Source: Adiantum capillus-veneris (lineage: Eukaryota > Streptophyta > Polypodiopsida > Polypodiales > Pteridaceae). From it: a stretch of DNA of 64,000 nucleotides. This document shows, in pieces, positions 1 to 12,945 of the stretch. Position numbers and translations under genes: made by a program. The number at the start of each line of letters is the position of its first letter. The stretch's first letter is position 1. The notes under the pieces are model-generated. The model had not been told where the DNA came from and did no database searches. It saw only the letters and a list, made by a program, of their open reading frames with translations. The stretch lies in the NCBI GenBank assembly GCA_014529385.2, contig CM043951.1:108258469-108322468 (forward strand). Reading direction: 5' to 3'.

Positions 1-165
1 TGAAGCTAAAAAGAGTTTTATACATGATGTTGGTGAATAGCGAAGGGGATCCATCAAGCTCTATAAGCAATTTGGATATGGTGAGGTTCACAGGGTTGCA
101 TCGACAAAATTTTGCAGCAGCTAATTCACGATTATAACAGCTGAAGAATGAGCATTTCCATTGCA

Positions 166-3100
166 ATTATGCCGACGTTAACAGCCTCAAAGTCATTGCA
201 TCACGCAGGAGATAAGAGACATTGTGCTTGATTTTTAGCAGACACAAATGCGAGTGTCCCCAAACAAAAAGGATGTGTGTCGAAAGCGTCTAGGGCAAAA
301 ATCTTACATAAAGCATCCAATACATTTGCTTGACGAGTTCCAGCAATGCTTTAAAAGTGCTTGAAATATTTTGTTCTCTTGCATGCTCTAGTATAGCTAC
401 CATGTGTATAGGTAGTAACTGCATTTAGGTAGTATTACATCATGTATAATGTTAATTGTGAAGTCCCAGAGGTGTGTACGCTCCAAAAGGCAACCTTTTG
501 GTACTCTTGGAGCACCAATATAAACTCAGATATATTTTACTATCACCATAGCAAGCACCATAAATATAGTATAGACAAACTCTTCAACCACCAATACATA
601 TGCTCATGTTCTCCTAAAATACTTAGAACCATGAAGAATACCTTCACCTTGCATAGAAGCTAGCATGAGGTCAAACAAGTACAAGTATACATAAAGGCAA
701 AAAAAAGTGCATTGGGCCAAAGTTCATAGACTAGGAATTTCAGCACTACCAATTTTGCTACATGTAGCTTGTAGAAATATATTACATTGAAGATTACCTA
801 GAGTACCTACATGTAGATTCTAGTAATACTACCATGTCAAAGGGGTTGGTGCTCAAAAGCACCAATGTGGACTCATAAGTTCTATTAGGGTCCTCCTGGA
901 CAATGAATGTACATTTAATGGTAGTTTAAAACCACCTTTGTAAACTCATAGGTCCTTTACAACTATGACAATACATACCAGTAAGCTTTCTTGATATACT
1001 TGGAAGCTTCAAAAGTACCTTGAGATTAGGTAGGAGCTAGCATGAAACCACCAGCATGTACTTTTGGAATACAAACTCTAGGTATATAGGTACTTTAAAT
1101 GTACTCTTTGTGGTACTTATTAAATTATCAATTTCAAGGACTTAGGTACTTTGCAAAAACTGGTACTTTGTAAAGTACCATTTACAGTGGCTTAGGTACT
1201 TTAGTACCTAACAAAAGGTTTAAAAGTACCATGTTAGGTAGCATGTTCAAGTTGCAATGACTTTAACCTTCTCTTCACAGCCTCAAAGTTTTGATGAGAT
1301 TTTCTTTTCATTGGACAAGTGGAATTTTATAGGAGATTCCAAATGCAATATTTCCACATCAAGATCTCTCTTATATGTTTTGCGGGATTGAAGCATTGGT
1401 TTATTTGCAAATTGAAGGATAGGTACACTTGTTGTTGCATTGCTCAGATACAAATGATATACTTCAAGGATGCATTCAACCAGATGAGACAAAGCAAGAC
1501 AGGAGTGCACAGTGAAGGGTGTGGCTATCAAGTATGCTTCATAGAAGAGGATCTATGAAAGTGTGGAGCAACTGCGTACACGCACAATAGCATCAATAAA
1601 TTGGATGAGATGGTATTATGTCCGAGTCCAGATGAGTCTACATTTCATAATCTCTCTTGCTTGAAGGGAGAATGTGATCAATGTGGATCACAATGGTTAG
1701 TGCTCTATCCAAAGGAAGAATCTAAAAAATGCATTCCAGATTTTAATAAAGGTGTTTGAAGACATTGCATCATCCCATCAAGAGGGCAAGAAGCACAAGG
1801 ATCTACTGGTCAAGGAAATGGGATGTGCAGATTTTACATCCTTCCTTAAAAAGCATCTAACCACCTATATCAGACACAATTTTATTGCCATGTGGCAATC
1901 TCAGCAATTCAAAGACTGCATTCAAAGGGTTCCTAGAGATGTGGTAGTCTTTGTTATAGACTTTGCTGAGAATTACTCTTTCAAGGAGCAAAATGAAGTC
2001 CAATCAATGCATTGGTACTCTTCACAAGTCAAAATCTTGGTGCACATCACCTACGTTGGAGATGAGGTTGACAGGGTGTTGAAGTGTATACATTTTTACA
2101 TCTCTGATGACAAAGAGCTTGACACATTGTTTGTGCAGCATTGCATGCAATTGCATAGTGTGTGGCTACAAGAGAAAAGATTCAACTCCTTGAAGCGGCA
2201 CTGGATCTGGTCAAACGGGTGTGCTGATCAGTTCAAGGCATCCAAGCCTTTTTTTTTTGTGTCAAGGTATTCTAGCTTCTCTGATCTCTTGAACATGATA
2301 TCTAGTTTCTTGTTTTCACCTAGCCTTTGAGATGTGTTATTGATCTAGGTACTCCTCTTTGACTGGCATTGAGATGGTATGGAGATTCTTTGCATCGGGC
2401 CATGGCAAAGGAGAGCATGATGGGGCCAATGCAATTGTCAAAAAGGCTCTGACACATGAGCAATTGAAAGCTGATGCATGGCACATGAAGTGTGCCAAGG
2501 ATGTGGTTAGTTTCTTGAAACATAAATTTCATGATGAAAACACCGGTCAAAGGTGACTCAAATTTTTTGGGACGTCGAGCAGCGGATGTGACGAGGGAGA
2601 GGAAATGGAATTGCAAGCGAGTTGAAGGGTCACGCTCTTTGTATTGCGTGAATGGACACTCTAGGACTGACAAGTGTGCACTTCGCTACAGAGCTCTCTC
2701 ATGTTTTTGTCAATTTTGTATGTCACAACATTGGAGGTGATGCCTTAACAACACACATGTCGAAAACTGGCTGTATGTCGCCATCGAACCCTTGGACAAC
2801 AATGACAAAGAAAGTGATCAGTCAAGTGACAATGAAGGATCAGATTTGCCTATGTATGGTGGACATCATGATGCCATTAGTGATGCTCTGCATGTAGGTG
2901 ACAACTTTGCCACAAATACGAACGAAGATGGAGCAGACTTCTACCTCTTGAGGTGCTCAAAGGAGAAATACAAAACAACACAAGCTCTAAGAGATTCTTG
3001 GGACAACTCCATTTTTTTGAATTCCTATTTGGCTGAAGGCTACTACTATGAGCTAGTCGATGGTACCAAGGATGTTTATTACATACCTCCTGACCAGCCA

Positions 3101-3235
3101 AAAGTGTTATTGGCATCGTACTTGGTTCGATCCATCAAGATACCTTTGGAACCCTTGCATGGAGAGCCACATAAGTTCAGGTTATCTCCACAAGTTTACA
3201 AAAATGTGTACAACAGCATGCCAACAATTTTGTAG
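166..3235 (+). pseudogene. DDE-type transposase of element A (HGKG family), decayed
   Basis: Probable cut-and-paste transposase, recognised by motifs shared with the copy at 48.7-52.6 kb and with a family I recall as uncharacterised proteins common in animals. The first exon (about 166-343) carries SPNKKDVCRKR and SYIKHPIHLLDE. A repeat-filled intron ends at acceptor CTTCTCTTCACAG (1280). Next come a cysteine cluster KLKDRYTCCC (about 1412), CLKGECDQCG (about 1660), catalytic-type blocks VIDFAENYSF and MHWYSSQ (about 1950-2030), ISDDKELDTLFVQ (about 2100), IWSNGCADQFK (about 2205) and SGHGKGEHDGA (about 2396). A C-terminal part ends at the stop at 3235. The frame changes several times and a TAG replaces the Trp seen in copy B at codon 236-238, so the copy is dead. 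The family has no name I can assign with confidence. Confidence 0.8.
346..1280. repeat. GGTAC/GTACC box array in transposase A intron 1
   Basis: This AT-rich stretch between the first exon and the acceptor at 1280 holds many copies of AGGTACTTT and its complement AAAGTACC, densest at 1010-1235, with looser TAGGTAGTA variants from 410. The core GGTACC is palindromic. The same boxes recur downstream of the gene at 3480-3830. The donor site seen in copy B is not recognisable here. Confidence 0.7.
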
Positions 3236-3479
3236 GCCTTTTGTATCTTTGAGCCCAATAAATAGTTGTTTTGCTGCAATTATTTTTTGTTGTACTTGAG
3301 TCCTCCCAAAACACTTAATCACAAATGTAGCCTCTTGGTTCTCTTTTCTCTTAATGCAGTCCATGTGTGGTGTGTTTCTCTCTCTCCCACCCCCACTTAT
3401 CACAAGATATCAAAGTGTTGACAACAAATTTTTTATCTCCCATTTACTATACCAACATGTGTACTTCAAAGTGATTTAA

Positions 3480-3830
3480 AACTTACTACAGTTCAGGTTT
3501 CAAGCAGCTGACTGCTTGTTTAGGTACTTAAAGGGGGTATTCAGGTGGTCTCAAAGTACCAATTATAGGTTTTTAGTGCATGTTCTACAATGTAGAAATG
3601 TGCAGATTAGGTACTTAAAGTAACATGCATGGAACATATCCATAAATTAGTCACTTTAAGTACCATTGTTGTTAGTCTCCCAACATTCTTCACATGTATC
3701 TATCTGCAGATAGGGTACCCTAAACTACCATTGTGGGTGTTTTGAAAGTTCCCCTTTAAAATACTTGCTTGCACATCAAGTACACCAAGTACCTTGGTTG
3801 GTACCTATATTGTTACTTTCTAGTGCTAGA
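3480..3830. repeat. GGTAC/GTACC box array, 3' flank of transposase A
   Basis: Repeated TAGGTACTTAAAG, AAAGTACC and GGGTACCC-like boxes follow the transposase stop codon, at lower density than in the intron. They occupy the interval between the two convergent genes of element A, as the TTAGCAT boxes do in element B. Confidence 0.6.
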
Positions 3831-4309
3831 ATGCTAAAACACAACATGATTGTAATGACAAGAGGCCTCTAATGACTACACAACATGGCCTTAAAAACAC
3901 TTAACTTACATGTTTGGTGCCATCCACAACCACAACCAAACACACACACTACCCACAACATAAATTGAGTCCAAAGCACAAAACTAGAGTCCAAAACATG
4001 TTAAACTGACATAATGGAATAACTATAAATTCAACTTTTGTGTTACCAATAAGTTACATGTTGATCGCTCAGTATAGAGGCATTCAAAATGTTATTCAAA
4101 AAACTATCCCTCATGGGAAGTAGGCATATACATGGGTTTGTAGAGAGCGTTAAGCTGTAATGACAAAACATGGCAGTACAAGGGTTTTCTACAAAGCTTG
4201 GCTTTCAAAAATTACATGAGATTTTTAAGATGAGATACTAGAGCTAAAAGACCATTGGCATCAAATGTGGCCCCGTCAGGTATTCTCCATAACTGGTTGT
4301 CTTTCCACC
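3831..4309. other. Intergenic, no feature seen
   Basis: AT-rich sequence between the 3' array and the phosphatase-like gene. I see no coding frame, RNA gene or clear repeat. Confidence 0.5.
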
Positions 4310-5175
4310 TCACTTGAGTGCAGCTTTAACATAGTTATCCTCCGATATAGGCTTCACATTGAAGGTGAAAGCTTCGGTTGACCAATCCATAGCATCACGC
4401 CACTTAGCAAGAACCTCTTGCAAATCCCTAGACAAGAATTCAATACTCCGATCCTGTAGGCCATGTACAATGATGTAGTAACCAGGAAAATTATAATGGC
4501 ATTTGTAAAGACTGTTGTCAATCAATAGCACATTTCTCGTACCATATCACGGAACCAGCTTTAGAAAATTTCATAAATTCTTGAAAAGTACTGGTTTTCC
4601 ACCTACCATTTTAAATGTGGCTACATCACATGACTGTTGTCTAGCCCATCCGCTGAAGTAGTCACAAAGCCCCCAAAAGCTGCCTTGATTGCTGTCCACT
4701 CTGTTCAGCATTGATGAACTCCAGATGTAAATATTTTCCCAATCCACAACCCAAGCTAAGAACTATTTTGCATCCTTGGGAACGTAGAGATACCTGAAGA
4801 ACAAAATTCCCACTTTGTGGGCATGAACAAATCATACGTAGAGCAAAAATACTTCAAAGCCTTAGTCAAACCTGTCATCCTTTTTGTTGATGAGGTTGAA
4901 CCAGTAGTTTCAAGATCAGGTGGCTGAGCATCCGGGTTATCAGGATGTTCAATCCATGAAGTACAGAGAACACCGTTAAGATAAAAAACTAATGCTAGTC
5001 GTGAGGGAATATCAAATGGCAGCGATGTGATGGTTTTTGGAATATAGGGGGGTGGATCTTTGATAATTATTATTTCTTCGATGGGCAATTTGAGAGTCCC
5101 CTTTTCTTTTGGTATCTTTCTAAACGACATGGGTTTTACATACTTCAAGGAATAGACTAAGCACTTTTTAACCAA
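4310..5175 (-). pseudogene. FCP1/NIF-like HAD phosphatase of element A, decayed
   Basis: Remnant of an FCP1-homology (NLI-interacting-factor-like) HAD-family phosphatase; relatives dephosphorylate RNA polymerase II CTD or other phosphoserines. Visible on the minus strand: a nucleophile-region block ALVFYLNGVL (the first Asp of the usual DLNG is Tyr here), IWSSSM at 4709-4726, KPVLFKNL at about 4571-4599, and LLIDNSLYK near 4511-4531 where relatives have DDS. A tail with LSRDLQEVLAKW runs to the stop at 4310. Frame changes and two internal stops (after KPVLFKNL and before NVLLID) mark it as a pseudogene, and the altered acidic residues would also impair catalysis. It faces the transposase tail to tail. 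A better preserved counterpart lies at 46.6-47.7 kb. Confidence 0.7.
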
Positions 5176-5517
5176 AACAAGAGTGACAATTGCAATAAAT
5201 TGAGAGATAGAGAAATGGAGGCCAACTTAAAATTCTCATTTCTATTCAAAAAGCAAGAGTCAAAGATTCTGTCATTACAAGAGAGTGCAAACACGAAGTG
5301 TCTTCAATGTCACGGTTTCTTGCAAACAGGAGGCTTTGGGGGGTGGGAAACAATACTGGGATGCTGGAGGGGAGTACTTTTTTGGGGGGACTTCTTCGCA
5401 GGAGGCGGTGACTTTGGAATTTCCTTGCTCATCAATTTTCCATCTCCACCTAAAACCAAAACCCAAGCGACTTACACGTTGATGAGCATGAACATGAGCT
5501 ATAGAGATAAAATTATT
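5176..5517. other. Spacer between element A and the Copia LTR
   Basis: No supported gene. G-rich patches near 5330-5410 and open frames on both strands without recognisable domains. The right end of element A should lie here or under the Copia insertion, but I could not find terminal repeats. Confidence 0.4.
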
Positions 5518-5772
5518 GTTAGGTTTAATGGCCATGTGGCCGATCGCCCATTACTAACTGCTACTAACCCTAAGTGTATAGCTGTACACTTGTGTGAGCC
5601 ACTAACACCAAGTACAATGTGTATTGTGCCTTAGTGCATAAGATAGAGAAGAGAGAAAGGGGGCACACAGTGTGTGTTGGCTATCCCCCTCCAACCTGTG
5701 TGTGTGGCTATGGTAGTGTGTGTGTGTGTATTCATCTTCCTCTTCCAATGTGCTCCCGAATCCTCTCCTTCA
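5518..5772 (+). mobile_element. Candidate 5' LTR of a Copia retrotransposon
   Basis: A segment bounded by TGTTAGG and CTCCTTCA (TG...CA ends) lies two bases upstream of a primer-site-like sequence. It contains a GT-rich tract. The left end is chosen only from the TG dinucleotide and typical Copia LTR length; no 3' LTR is present for comparison. Confidence 0.4.
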
Positions 5773-5774
5773 TC

Positions 5775-5785
5775 TGGTATGAGAG
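5775..5785 (+). other. Primer binding site (initiator Met tRNA type)
   Basis: TGGTATGAGAG differs by one base from TGGTATCAGAG, the complement of the initiator Met tRNA 3' end used by most plant Copia elements. Its place right after a CA-ending segment and upstream of gag supports the call. Confidence 0.5.
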
Positions 5786-6913
5786 TTGTTTCATTCCCGA
5801 AATTGCCTTTGTGCACCTGCACTTTCAAGAGTGCAAACAGGGTTCCGACTTTGGCATCGGCAAATTCAGCATTCCGAGAGCGTTTCCAATAGGCGTCCTG
5901 GAGTTTTACCCCCCTTTCAGAGCCATTCGTGCCATAGAAAACCTCATTCAAGCTAGGGTTCAGGAGCTGATTTTTTCAGCCCTCTTTTGGTAGTTTGTGC
6001 TGCAGAGCTTCCATAGCCATTACAGGTACCATTGTTGCAATTTCTTCCATTTACAAGAGCCCACGGCTCATTTGAGAGTGTGTAGCTTATTTCAGAGTGA
6101 CCTCATACACACACATAGAGTGGGAGATTGACGGAATTGTCTTCTTCGACTACATGTACAGATACAGGTATATAGAGCGGCTTGGTTAGCTTTATATGTG
6201 CTTCTTGGCCTTGATTTTGGCTTCGGCAATGACATCGGCATTGAGCGACTCACAGGCTACAAGTTTCAGTGCTTGCAATATTTTGGTTCCAACGGGAGCA
6301 AATGCATACATGCATATGTTGACACTTTTGACAGTGTTTGAGCTCTTTTGAGAGCGGTTTGACTTCCCGCAGGGATATTTCTTGGCACGCACATGCTTTT
6401 GGAACCTGTTTGAGCGTCCTGACAAACTTGTACGTCTTTGTGGATATTACCATTGTACGCTTTTGTGGTGCCATCTTTTGGCTAGTACGACAGTCCCGAC
6501 CATTTTTGAGACTTGGTCTGGATGATAGCCATTTCTGAGACTTGGCTATACATTTGCTGCATAACCTACATTCTGAGGGTTGATAGCGTGAGGTTTTCAT
6601 TGACCTGGGGTATTTTCAAATGTGGAGATACCTTCCGTGATACAGGTAGCTGGAGCATCCTTACGAGGCGGGCCATAGGACATGTATAGAGTGGTATAGG
6701 TTCTTTTGACACCGAGTTGGCGGTCTATGGTCAGTTTGATAGTTTATGCGCCTTAGGTGGTCTCTATACGTTGTGCTTTTGAGAGGCATTTCCCTCTTTT
6801 ATGCTTTGTGAGTGACATATTGGTCATTTTGTCTCTTATTTTGGTTGACATAGTCCCAAATACAAAGGAGACTCTGTTGAAATTTTCCAGAATCTTTTGG
6901 TAGTTTTTTCACC
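5786..6913 (+). other. Untranslated leader of the Copia element
   Basis: About 1.1 kb between the primer site and the gag start without a supported open frame on the plus strand. This is long for a Copia leader and may include an unrelated insertion. Confidence 0.35.
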
Positions 6914-8322
6914 ATGTCTACTAGCAAAGACCGTGACATTTATGACATAAAGAAGTTTGATGGCACTAATTTTCAGCTTTGGAAGAACCAAATGCATGAT
7001 GTGCTAGTCCAAAAGAAGCAAAAGTTTCCTATTGCCTATGCTGCTAGCATTGAAGGTATGTCCATGACTCAGTTTCAGTGGGAGGAGCTTGATGAGCTAT
7101 GCAGGTCTACAATTAGACTGCACCTTGGTGAGTTGATGTACTTTACAGTGTTAGAATGCGAGTTAGAATGCAAGACTGCCCATGCTTTATGGCAAAAAAT
7201 ATGCGACACTTACAAAAATGATACGGCTAGCAATAAGGTTTTCCTGATGCAAAAAATTTTCAACCTTCATATGAAGGAGTCAGCTAGCGTTGCCAGCCAT
7301 ATCAATGATTTTGATTCTCTTTTTTCCGAGATTTGTGCACAGAGCATGACCGTTGATCATGAGATGAAAGCAATCTTTTTGCTTTGTTCGTTGCGACCCT
7401 CTTGGGATATCTTTTGCACAGTGTTAGTAACTCTGCTCCTAATGGTATGCTAAAGTATGATGATGTTACTGGTGCACTTTTGTTAGAGGAGATGCGTCGG
7501 AAGACCATGACTAGCTCGTATCATGGCAAAGCTCATTATGTGCAAAGGGATGATAAGAAACGTAAGGGCCATTCTTCTCAACGTGAGTCAAAGAAAGAAG
7601 GCAATAGAGATGCATCAAAGGGTAGATCAAAGTCTCGTGGTCGTCGCAATGTTCAATGCCATTATTGTGATAAGTTTGGTCACATAAAGAAGGATTGTTA
7701 TGCTTGGAAGTGTGACAAAGAGAAGGGCAAGGTAAAGGAAAAGATCAATGATGATAAAAAGGAGAAACCAAAGAGTTCGATTAAGATTGACATAGTTCAG
7801 GATGACAGTGATGCACAAGATATTAATATGTTGACTGAGAATAATGATGTCTTTTATGATGTACATGAAACTCTATCTTTGTAGAGTTCTTTGCCAGCTG
7901 AACTCCTTGCTAGTGGTGAAATATCCCATACATGGATTCTTGATTCAGGTGCTTTGTTGCATGTCACACCTCATAGGCATTGGTTTACTTCATACGAGGA
8001 AACCATTGGCTCTGTTACACTTAGTGACAGTTACTCTTGTGACATTGTTGGCATAGGTGATATTGCCATGGTTATGGCAAATAAGGTGAAGTTTATCATC
8101 CATAATGTGCATCACGTTCCAGCCTTGACATGCAATCTAATTTCGGTTGGATGCCTTGATGAATTGGGTTAGAAAGTCTTTTCATCAGCAGTCTTGGCGT
8201 TTTGCGAAGGGTCATCTTATGATAGCCCATGGCTATAAAGTCGGTTCACTTTATCCTCTTTATGTATATGATAAAAAAAGTGTTCTTTGTGTAACCGAGT
8301 TTCCAACCATTGCTTTGTGGTG
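6914..8322 (+). pseudogene. Copia gag-protease region, truncated
   Basis: Starts at ATG 6914. The N-terminal part is a Copia capsid (UBN2-type) domain with FDGTNFQLWKNQM and a later HINDFDSLFSEI block. After a frame change near 7430 comes a basic linker and a CCHC zinc knuckle, CHYCDKFGHIKKDC (about 7657-7698). A TAG near 7884 is followed by the aspartic protease with active-site ILDSGA (about 7937) and LISVGCLDELG, then a TAG and, one frame over, a GAG-pre-integrase start (GHLMIAHGYKVGSLYPL). Integrase, reverse transcriptase, RNase H and the 3' LTR are absent, so homology stops near 8322. The retained part makes capsid and processes the polyprotein in intact relatives. Confidence 0.85.
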
Positions 8323-8827
8323 AGTGTCAATTTTTTTGAAAGCTTTTCATTTTGAGCTTTCTCACATAGTTTAGGTCTTTCTAAGTTGCATGCAACCACT
8401 AGAGTGTTCACTTAGATGTTTCTTAGTTTTATCTATTTTTGCGAGTTTGATGCATGTACTCCAATCCCTTCACAAAAAGAACATTAGTGTATTAAAAAAA
8501 ACTCCAACCCAACCCAACCCAAACTTCTATGTATGTCATTCTTGTAGAGAAACCTATAAGGCTTCAACAAAAAGAAGTACTATATTTGCACATGTCAAAG
8601 TTAAATACCCAATTTTTTTTTTCACATGCTACAAGCACTACCATCAATTCAAATAAAGATTCCTCAAAAGATTAATATTTATGGTCCAAAATAGTACAAG
8701 GAAAAAAGCATGCCATCGAAGAGATTGTTTTATTGGGAAATGCCAAAATAAAGCCTCACAAAGTGTACAAATCACCCACCAAAATGTCAAAACAAATTGA
8801 GCAAACTACTAGGCATTTATTTTTTCT
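8323..8827. other. Non-coding junction between Copia and MULE
   Basis: AT-rich sequence with no supported gene. It should contain the broken Copia end and the 3' terminal region of the MULE, but I could not define terminal inverted repeats. Confidence 0.4.
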
Positions 8828-11800
8828 CTACTTCTTTGAAGGCATAAACCGTCGGGGTTGATTCAAGATGAAAGTGAGTTCTCTTTCACGTAGTGTTGGT
8901 TGATGTATAATCATATGCTGCTTACCATCCAACCCAAGAATATGTGTGTAGACAAAGTATAGGTGCTTACAAGCCAAGTAAGATTTTTTGGCTTTCTCCT
9001 GGCCTTGAAAATTAGGGCATGTACAATAGGGCTCCATAGACACATGCACATCATATACATCTTGCATTAATATCTTGAACACAACATGACGAGCAGGCAC
9101 CAAAATTATCTCTTGCACAAAACAAGCTTCCATACGTGCTCCTATTTCCATGCGTTTACTTGCCTCCTTAGAGACAACGGACCTCAATTTTTTGCTGCGC
9201 TTGCCAGAGGTTCCCACTGTCTCCCTTTCCTTGACAGCCTTTGGAGAAGGAGCTCTAATCACAAAACCCACCCCTAGAAAACCAACATACTCCTCCTTTG
9301 ATACACATGTTCCACTCTCTACTAGCCAAGTTGTTGGCCTTTCCGGTGGTGACAATACTTGTTTGGCCACAACTTCAGTGTGATGCACATCATGGCCACA
9401 TAACCACATCCATTGGTGTTGCCTCTGGTCTTTGTAAGTTCTATCTCCCCAAAAACATGGGGCCACAAGTCTTGGAGACCTACTTTACATGACATTTCAC
9501 ATCTTCTCCCTTCAAGCACACCAAAGCACTTACGAGAGACATTTTGAGGCATTATTCTTATTGCCCAATGACCGCTTGGCACAACAATCTCAAAATCACC
9601 AATAATGTATTCACTAATAGAAGGTATGGTGTCATCTATTATGTCATTATTTGCATGAATCTCCTCATCTGTGGAATCTGCATTCACATTAAATCTTTGT
9701 CCCTCTTGCTTCATGTCCATATCAAACAAAATCTTTCGTGGTCGTCCGTGCTCTTTTCGTTGTCTAGACTCCATCACATAGCAGGCTTATGAGAAGCTGT
9801 TTTTGCAAATCCTCTAACCTTCTTTCTTTGCACAGTTTCCCTGTCTCCATGCAATAAAGGTTTCCCATAAAATGGTGTGCCTGCCCCACTGCCCCTTGGA
9901 GAGCACGTGCCAACACAAGTGGGATAAGAGTTTTTTCTTTATTTCTTGATCTCTCTAGATATGTTTGCATATCTGGACAAAGCCCTATGTATCTACCTAT
10001 TAGATAGCCATGTTGCTTTATGCATTGAATGTAAGCATTGATGACATCAGTGACGTATGCATCATACAAATAATTTTTTTTGCTACGGCCTTCTCCGGCA
10101 AGCCAAGATGCATGAATGGTCTCTGACAAATTGGTACTAGGAATTTGAGCTTTTTCCCAAGGACTCATAGATATCTGCATTCCACCCAAAAAAAACTTTG
10201 AATTGGCGAAACAAGAAAATAGAGAAGGTTGTGGGAGGCTCATGATTGTATCATACTTCATTGTGTAAGCTACCCTAGTGAGATATCCTTGTCTCCCACC
10301 ACTTGAACCATTTCTCCAGTGACTTGATATTCTCACTTGCAACATTATCTTCCCACCATCTTCTAAGTTCTTTTGCTTGCTTCATTGCCAAAACCATTGT
10401 CCTTGAATTGCACCAAGTCTCACACATGTCTTTGTGGATACCAAACTTTTCTTTGGCTATATATTTTTTAGTTTGTTTATGTAGACTTTGCTCCCAATGG
10501 AAGAGACAGGACCTTTCCCTTCCAATCATGACGTTATTTGGCCCTTCAATGAAAACTGTACGCACGGCAGCCCAATTTGTTCAGCCTCATCAGCCATAAA
10601 TCCTGCAAAGTCTACTGATGGATAACCTTCTTGAGCAAACAAATTATTAAGAGATCTCCAAAATAGGATTTGTGTGTTTGTATCCTCTTCTTTGGTGTCA
10701 CAAACCACTATAACCATAAATCCCTTCAAACTAAAAGAAAATGACAAATATTAGCTACAAAAAGGTTGCAAATGTGCAATAACAAAATGCTACAACACAC
10801 CAAAAGACTACCTCGGATCATAGATAGAGCATGACATAGTTGCCCATCCATCTATTCTGTGTGTGTGATCAAAATGTACCCAAGGAGCACTCAAATCTCC
10901 ATTTCCTCCTCGATGCATGCAATTGACAAGGTCTAATACCAGACCCTGGACCTTTTGTTGACATCTTAAAGATGTAGCACTTATCATATGGCCCACCTTG
11001 CCTAGGGAAACGACTTCCATGAAAGTAAGGAAAGTGACATTTTTTCTTCAAAAGCATAATGTGGTCAAACCCATCCCCAAAAATCAAGTCTTGTTGTCTT
11101 TTCTCGGTAGATACCATTATCTTAAATCTATTAAAAAAAGCCATAAATCAAAATAACCTTATGGTACTGAAAAATCTAAATGTTAAATGTTTTACCTTTG
11201 ATTTTGAACTAGTGGAATCATTTCTTCCAATACATTTGAGAGCTCTGACTCCCCCATTTTTAGTTCATCTAAACCAACAATAGCGTCAACCAATAATTGT
11301 ATGGCAACAATCATTTGAACTCTTCTTGGTCCACTGCTTCTATCCACCTTCAAGACACTTGCAACCATCTTTCTATTCTCTCTATTGTGGCTCTTGACAT
11401 ACCTGCTTGAACTTCATGTAAATGATGACCTACGTGAATCATCATTCTTGTAAGCTTTGGATCTGAGGGAAAAATGTAGTACACTTTGCAAGAGCAAGTA
11501 CACTCATAGAAAACAACTTTTTTGCAATAATGACAAGTGATATGCAGGTTTTTGTCTTCACATAGAAGCCCTTTGCTGACTTGCTTATCTAGGTAACCAT
11601 GAAAGAAGGATACATTGAACTTGGTGTTGTTCAAATAATAGGGACAAAGAACTTTGTGACAAATTAATGACCCCAAGCAATAACTAAGCCTAACAGTACA
11701 CTTTATGGACATGTTAGTTTTATGTGGCCTAGTCCAAAAATGACCATCAAATTTTTGCTCCATCCCTTCCATCCTTTTACAACCTTCTTCAATGGGAGGC

Positions 11801-12401
11801 AGGTCAAAGGCATTGTCACCATCATAAACTTGTGGAAGCTCGGTCACCTGTTTGATTTTCTTGCTACCGTTTATCAGGTGTTGTAGTCTAAAACATGTTT
11901 TGCTACCTAAAATCCAAGGAATGATCGAGTTTTTTGTAAACTCATGAACGTCATCATCATTGGACTCCAATCTTTGTTGTTTGTCAAATGGCTCAGTTTC
12001 CTCTTGCATTGATGGATTGTTTATCTCAAAACAATCTTCTTTTGCACATGGAAACTGACTGTTGATGCTTGTTATGCCTGGTTTAGCACCAAAATCACTC
12101 TCCTCACTATCTGTATTATAGAGCATATCACTAGAATGTTCAATGAAATACTCAAAAGAGAGAGAAGAGTCCAATAAAAAGTGCTCATTGCGTCAACATC
12201 CCACTCCGAAGGGGTTTCAATATACATTTTCTCCAACCCGATGTAAACTATTGCTTTCAAACATGTAAATTTGTAGTTTGGAGGAAGAAGACACTGTAGA
12301 TAATATTTGCTGAGCAAGAGTTTGTTGTGTCGAAGCTCTACTTCCCTAGTGTGTGTCTCTTTTCCAAGTGTCCAAGAGAGAGTTACTCTATCCGTCTCCA
12401 T
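8828..12401 (-). pseudogene. MULE (Mutator superfamily) transposase with SWIM finger, decayed
   Basis: Reads from 12401 down to the stop at 8828. The N-terminal part (12401-11350) has a CHYCKK...CTCSC cysteine cluster. Small introns follow: 11195-11128 (donor AAAG|GTAAAA, acceptor TTAATAG) and 10811-10731 (CCGAG|GTAGTC to CTTTTAG). The catalytic part includes RIDGWATMSCSIYDPR, GFMVIVVCDTKEEDT, FAGFMADEA, CLFHWEQSLHKQ and NLSETIHASWL, typical of MULE DDE domains. The C-terminal region has an AT-hook-like GRPRK and a SWIM zinc finger, YCTCPNF...ACKHLYFV (about 8960-9040). Frameshifts near 12180, 11380, 10960 and 10590 and others break the frame. Function in intact form: DDE transposition with SWIM-assisted DNA or protein binding. 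Confidence 0.85.
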
Positions 12402-12945
12402 ACCAAGACAAAGGGAGCTGGTGGTTTTCTAAACTTAATGAAAAGTTCTTGCAAAAATATAAAACATAATTTTCGCGCTTAGAGAGCACAAATCAGTGAC
12501 TACCAGATAATAAATGCGACGCCGCTCATTGTTGCTTTATAATTAATGCCGACGGCTATAATCGTAATATAATGTCCTCTCCTAGTTCTTTTATAATTAA
12601 AGCAATCATAATTAAATATTCTCTCTTCATTCATATTGTAAGGCAGAAACTTTATTTTTACGAGGTAAAAGAAGCTCACAATCATTACTAAAGAAATGAA
12701 GGTATTCTTTCTCTAAAAACTTGAACTCATAAAAAGGAACTAGGGACTGCAGAGTTCAGAGAGTTCCTTAATAAAAAGAGACTGGGGACTGCGGAGTTTA
12801 GAGATGGTGGTCATCAGATCACCAGATTATCAGATAATTTTTCTTAAGGTTGTAGGTATTATTAGAAAAATCGCTTAAATTTGAAGGTGGATTAAGTTTT
12901 TTGCAATAAGGGGTTTATCTCATTATGGTGGTTGTTTGTCTGCTA

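Noticed and set aside
5619..5993. Open frames on both strands around 5.6-6.0 kb
   Set aside because: They cross the candidate LTR, primer site and leader of the Copia element and have no recognisable domain.
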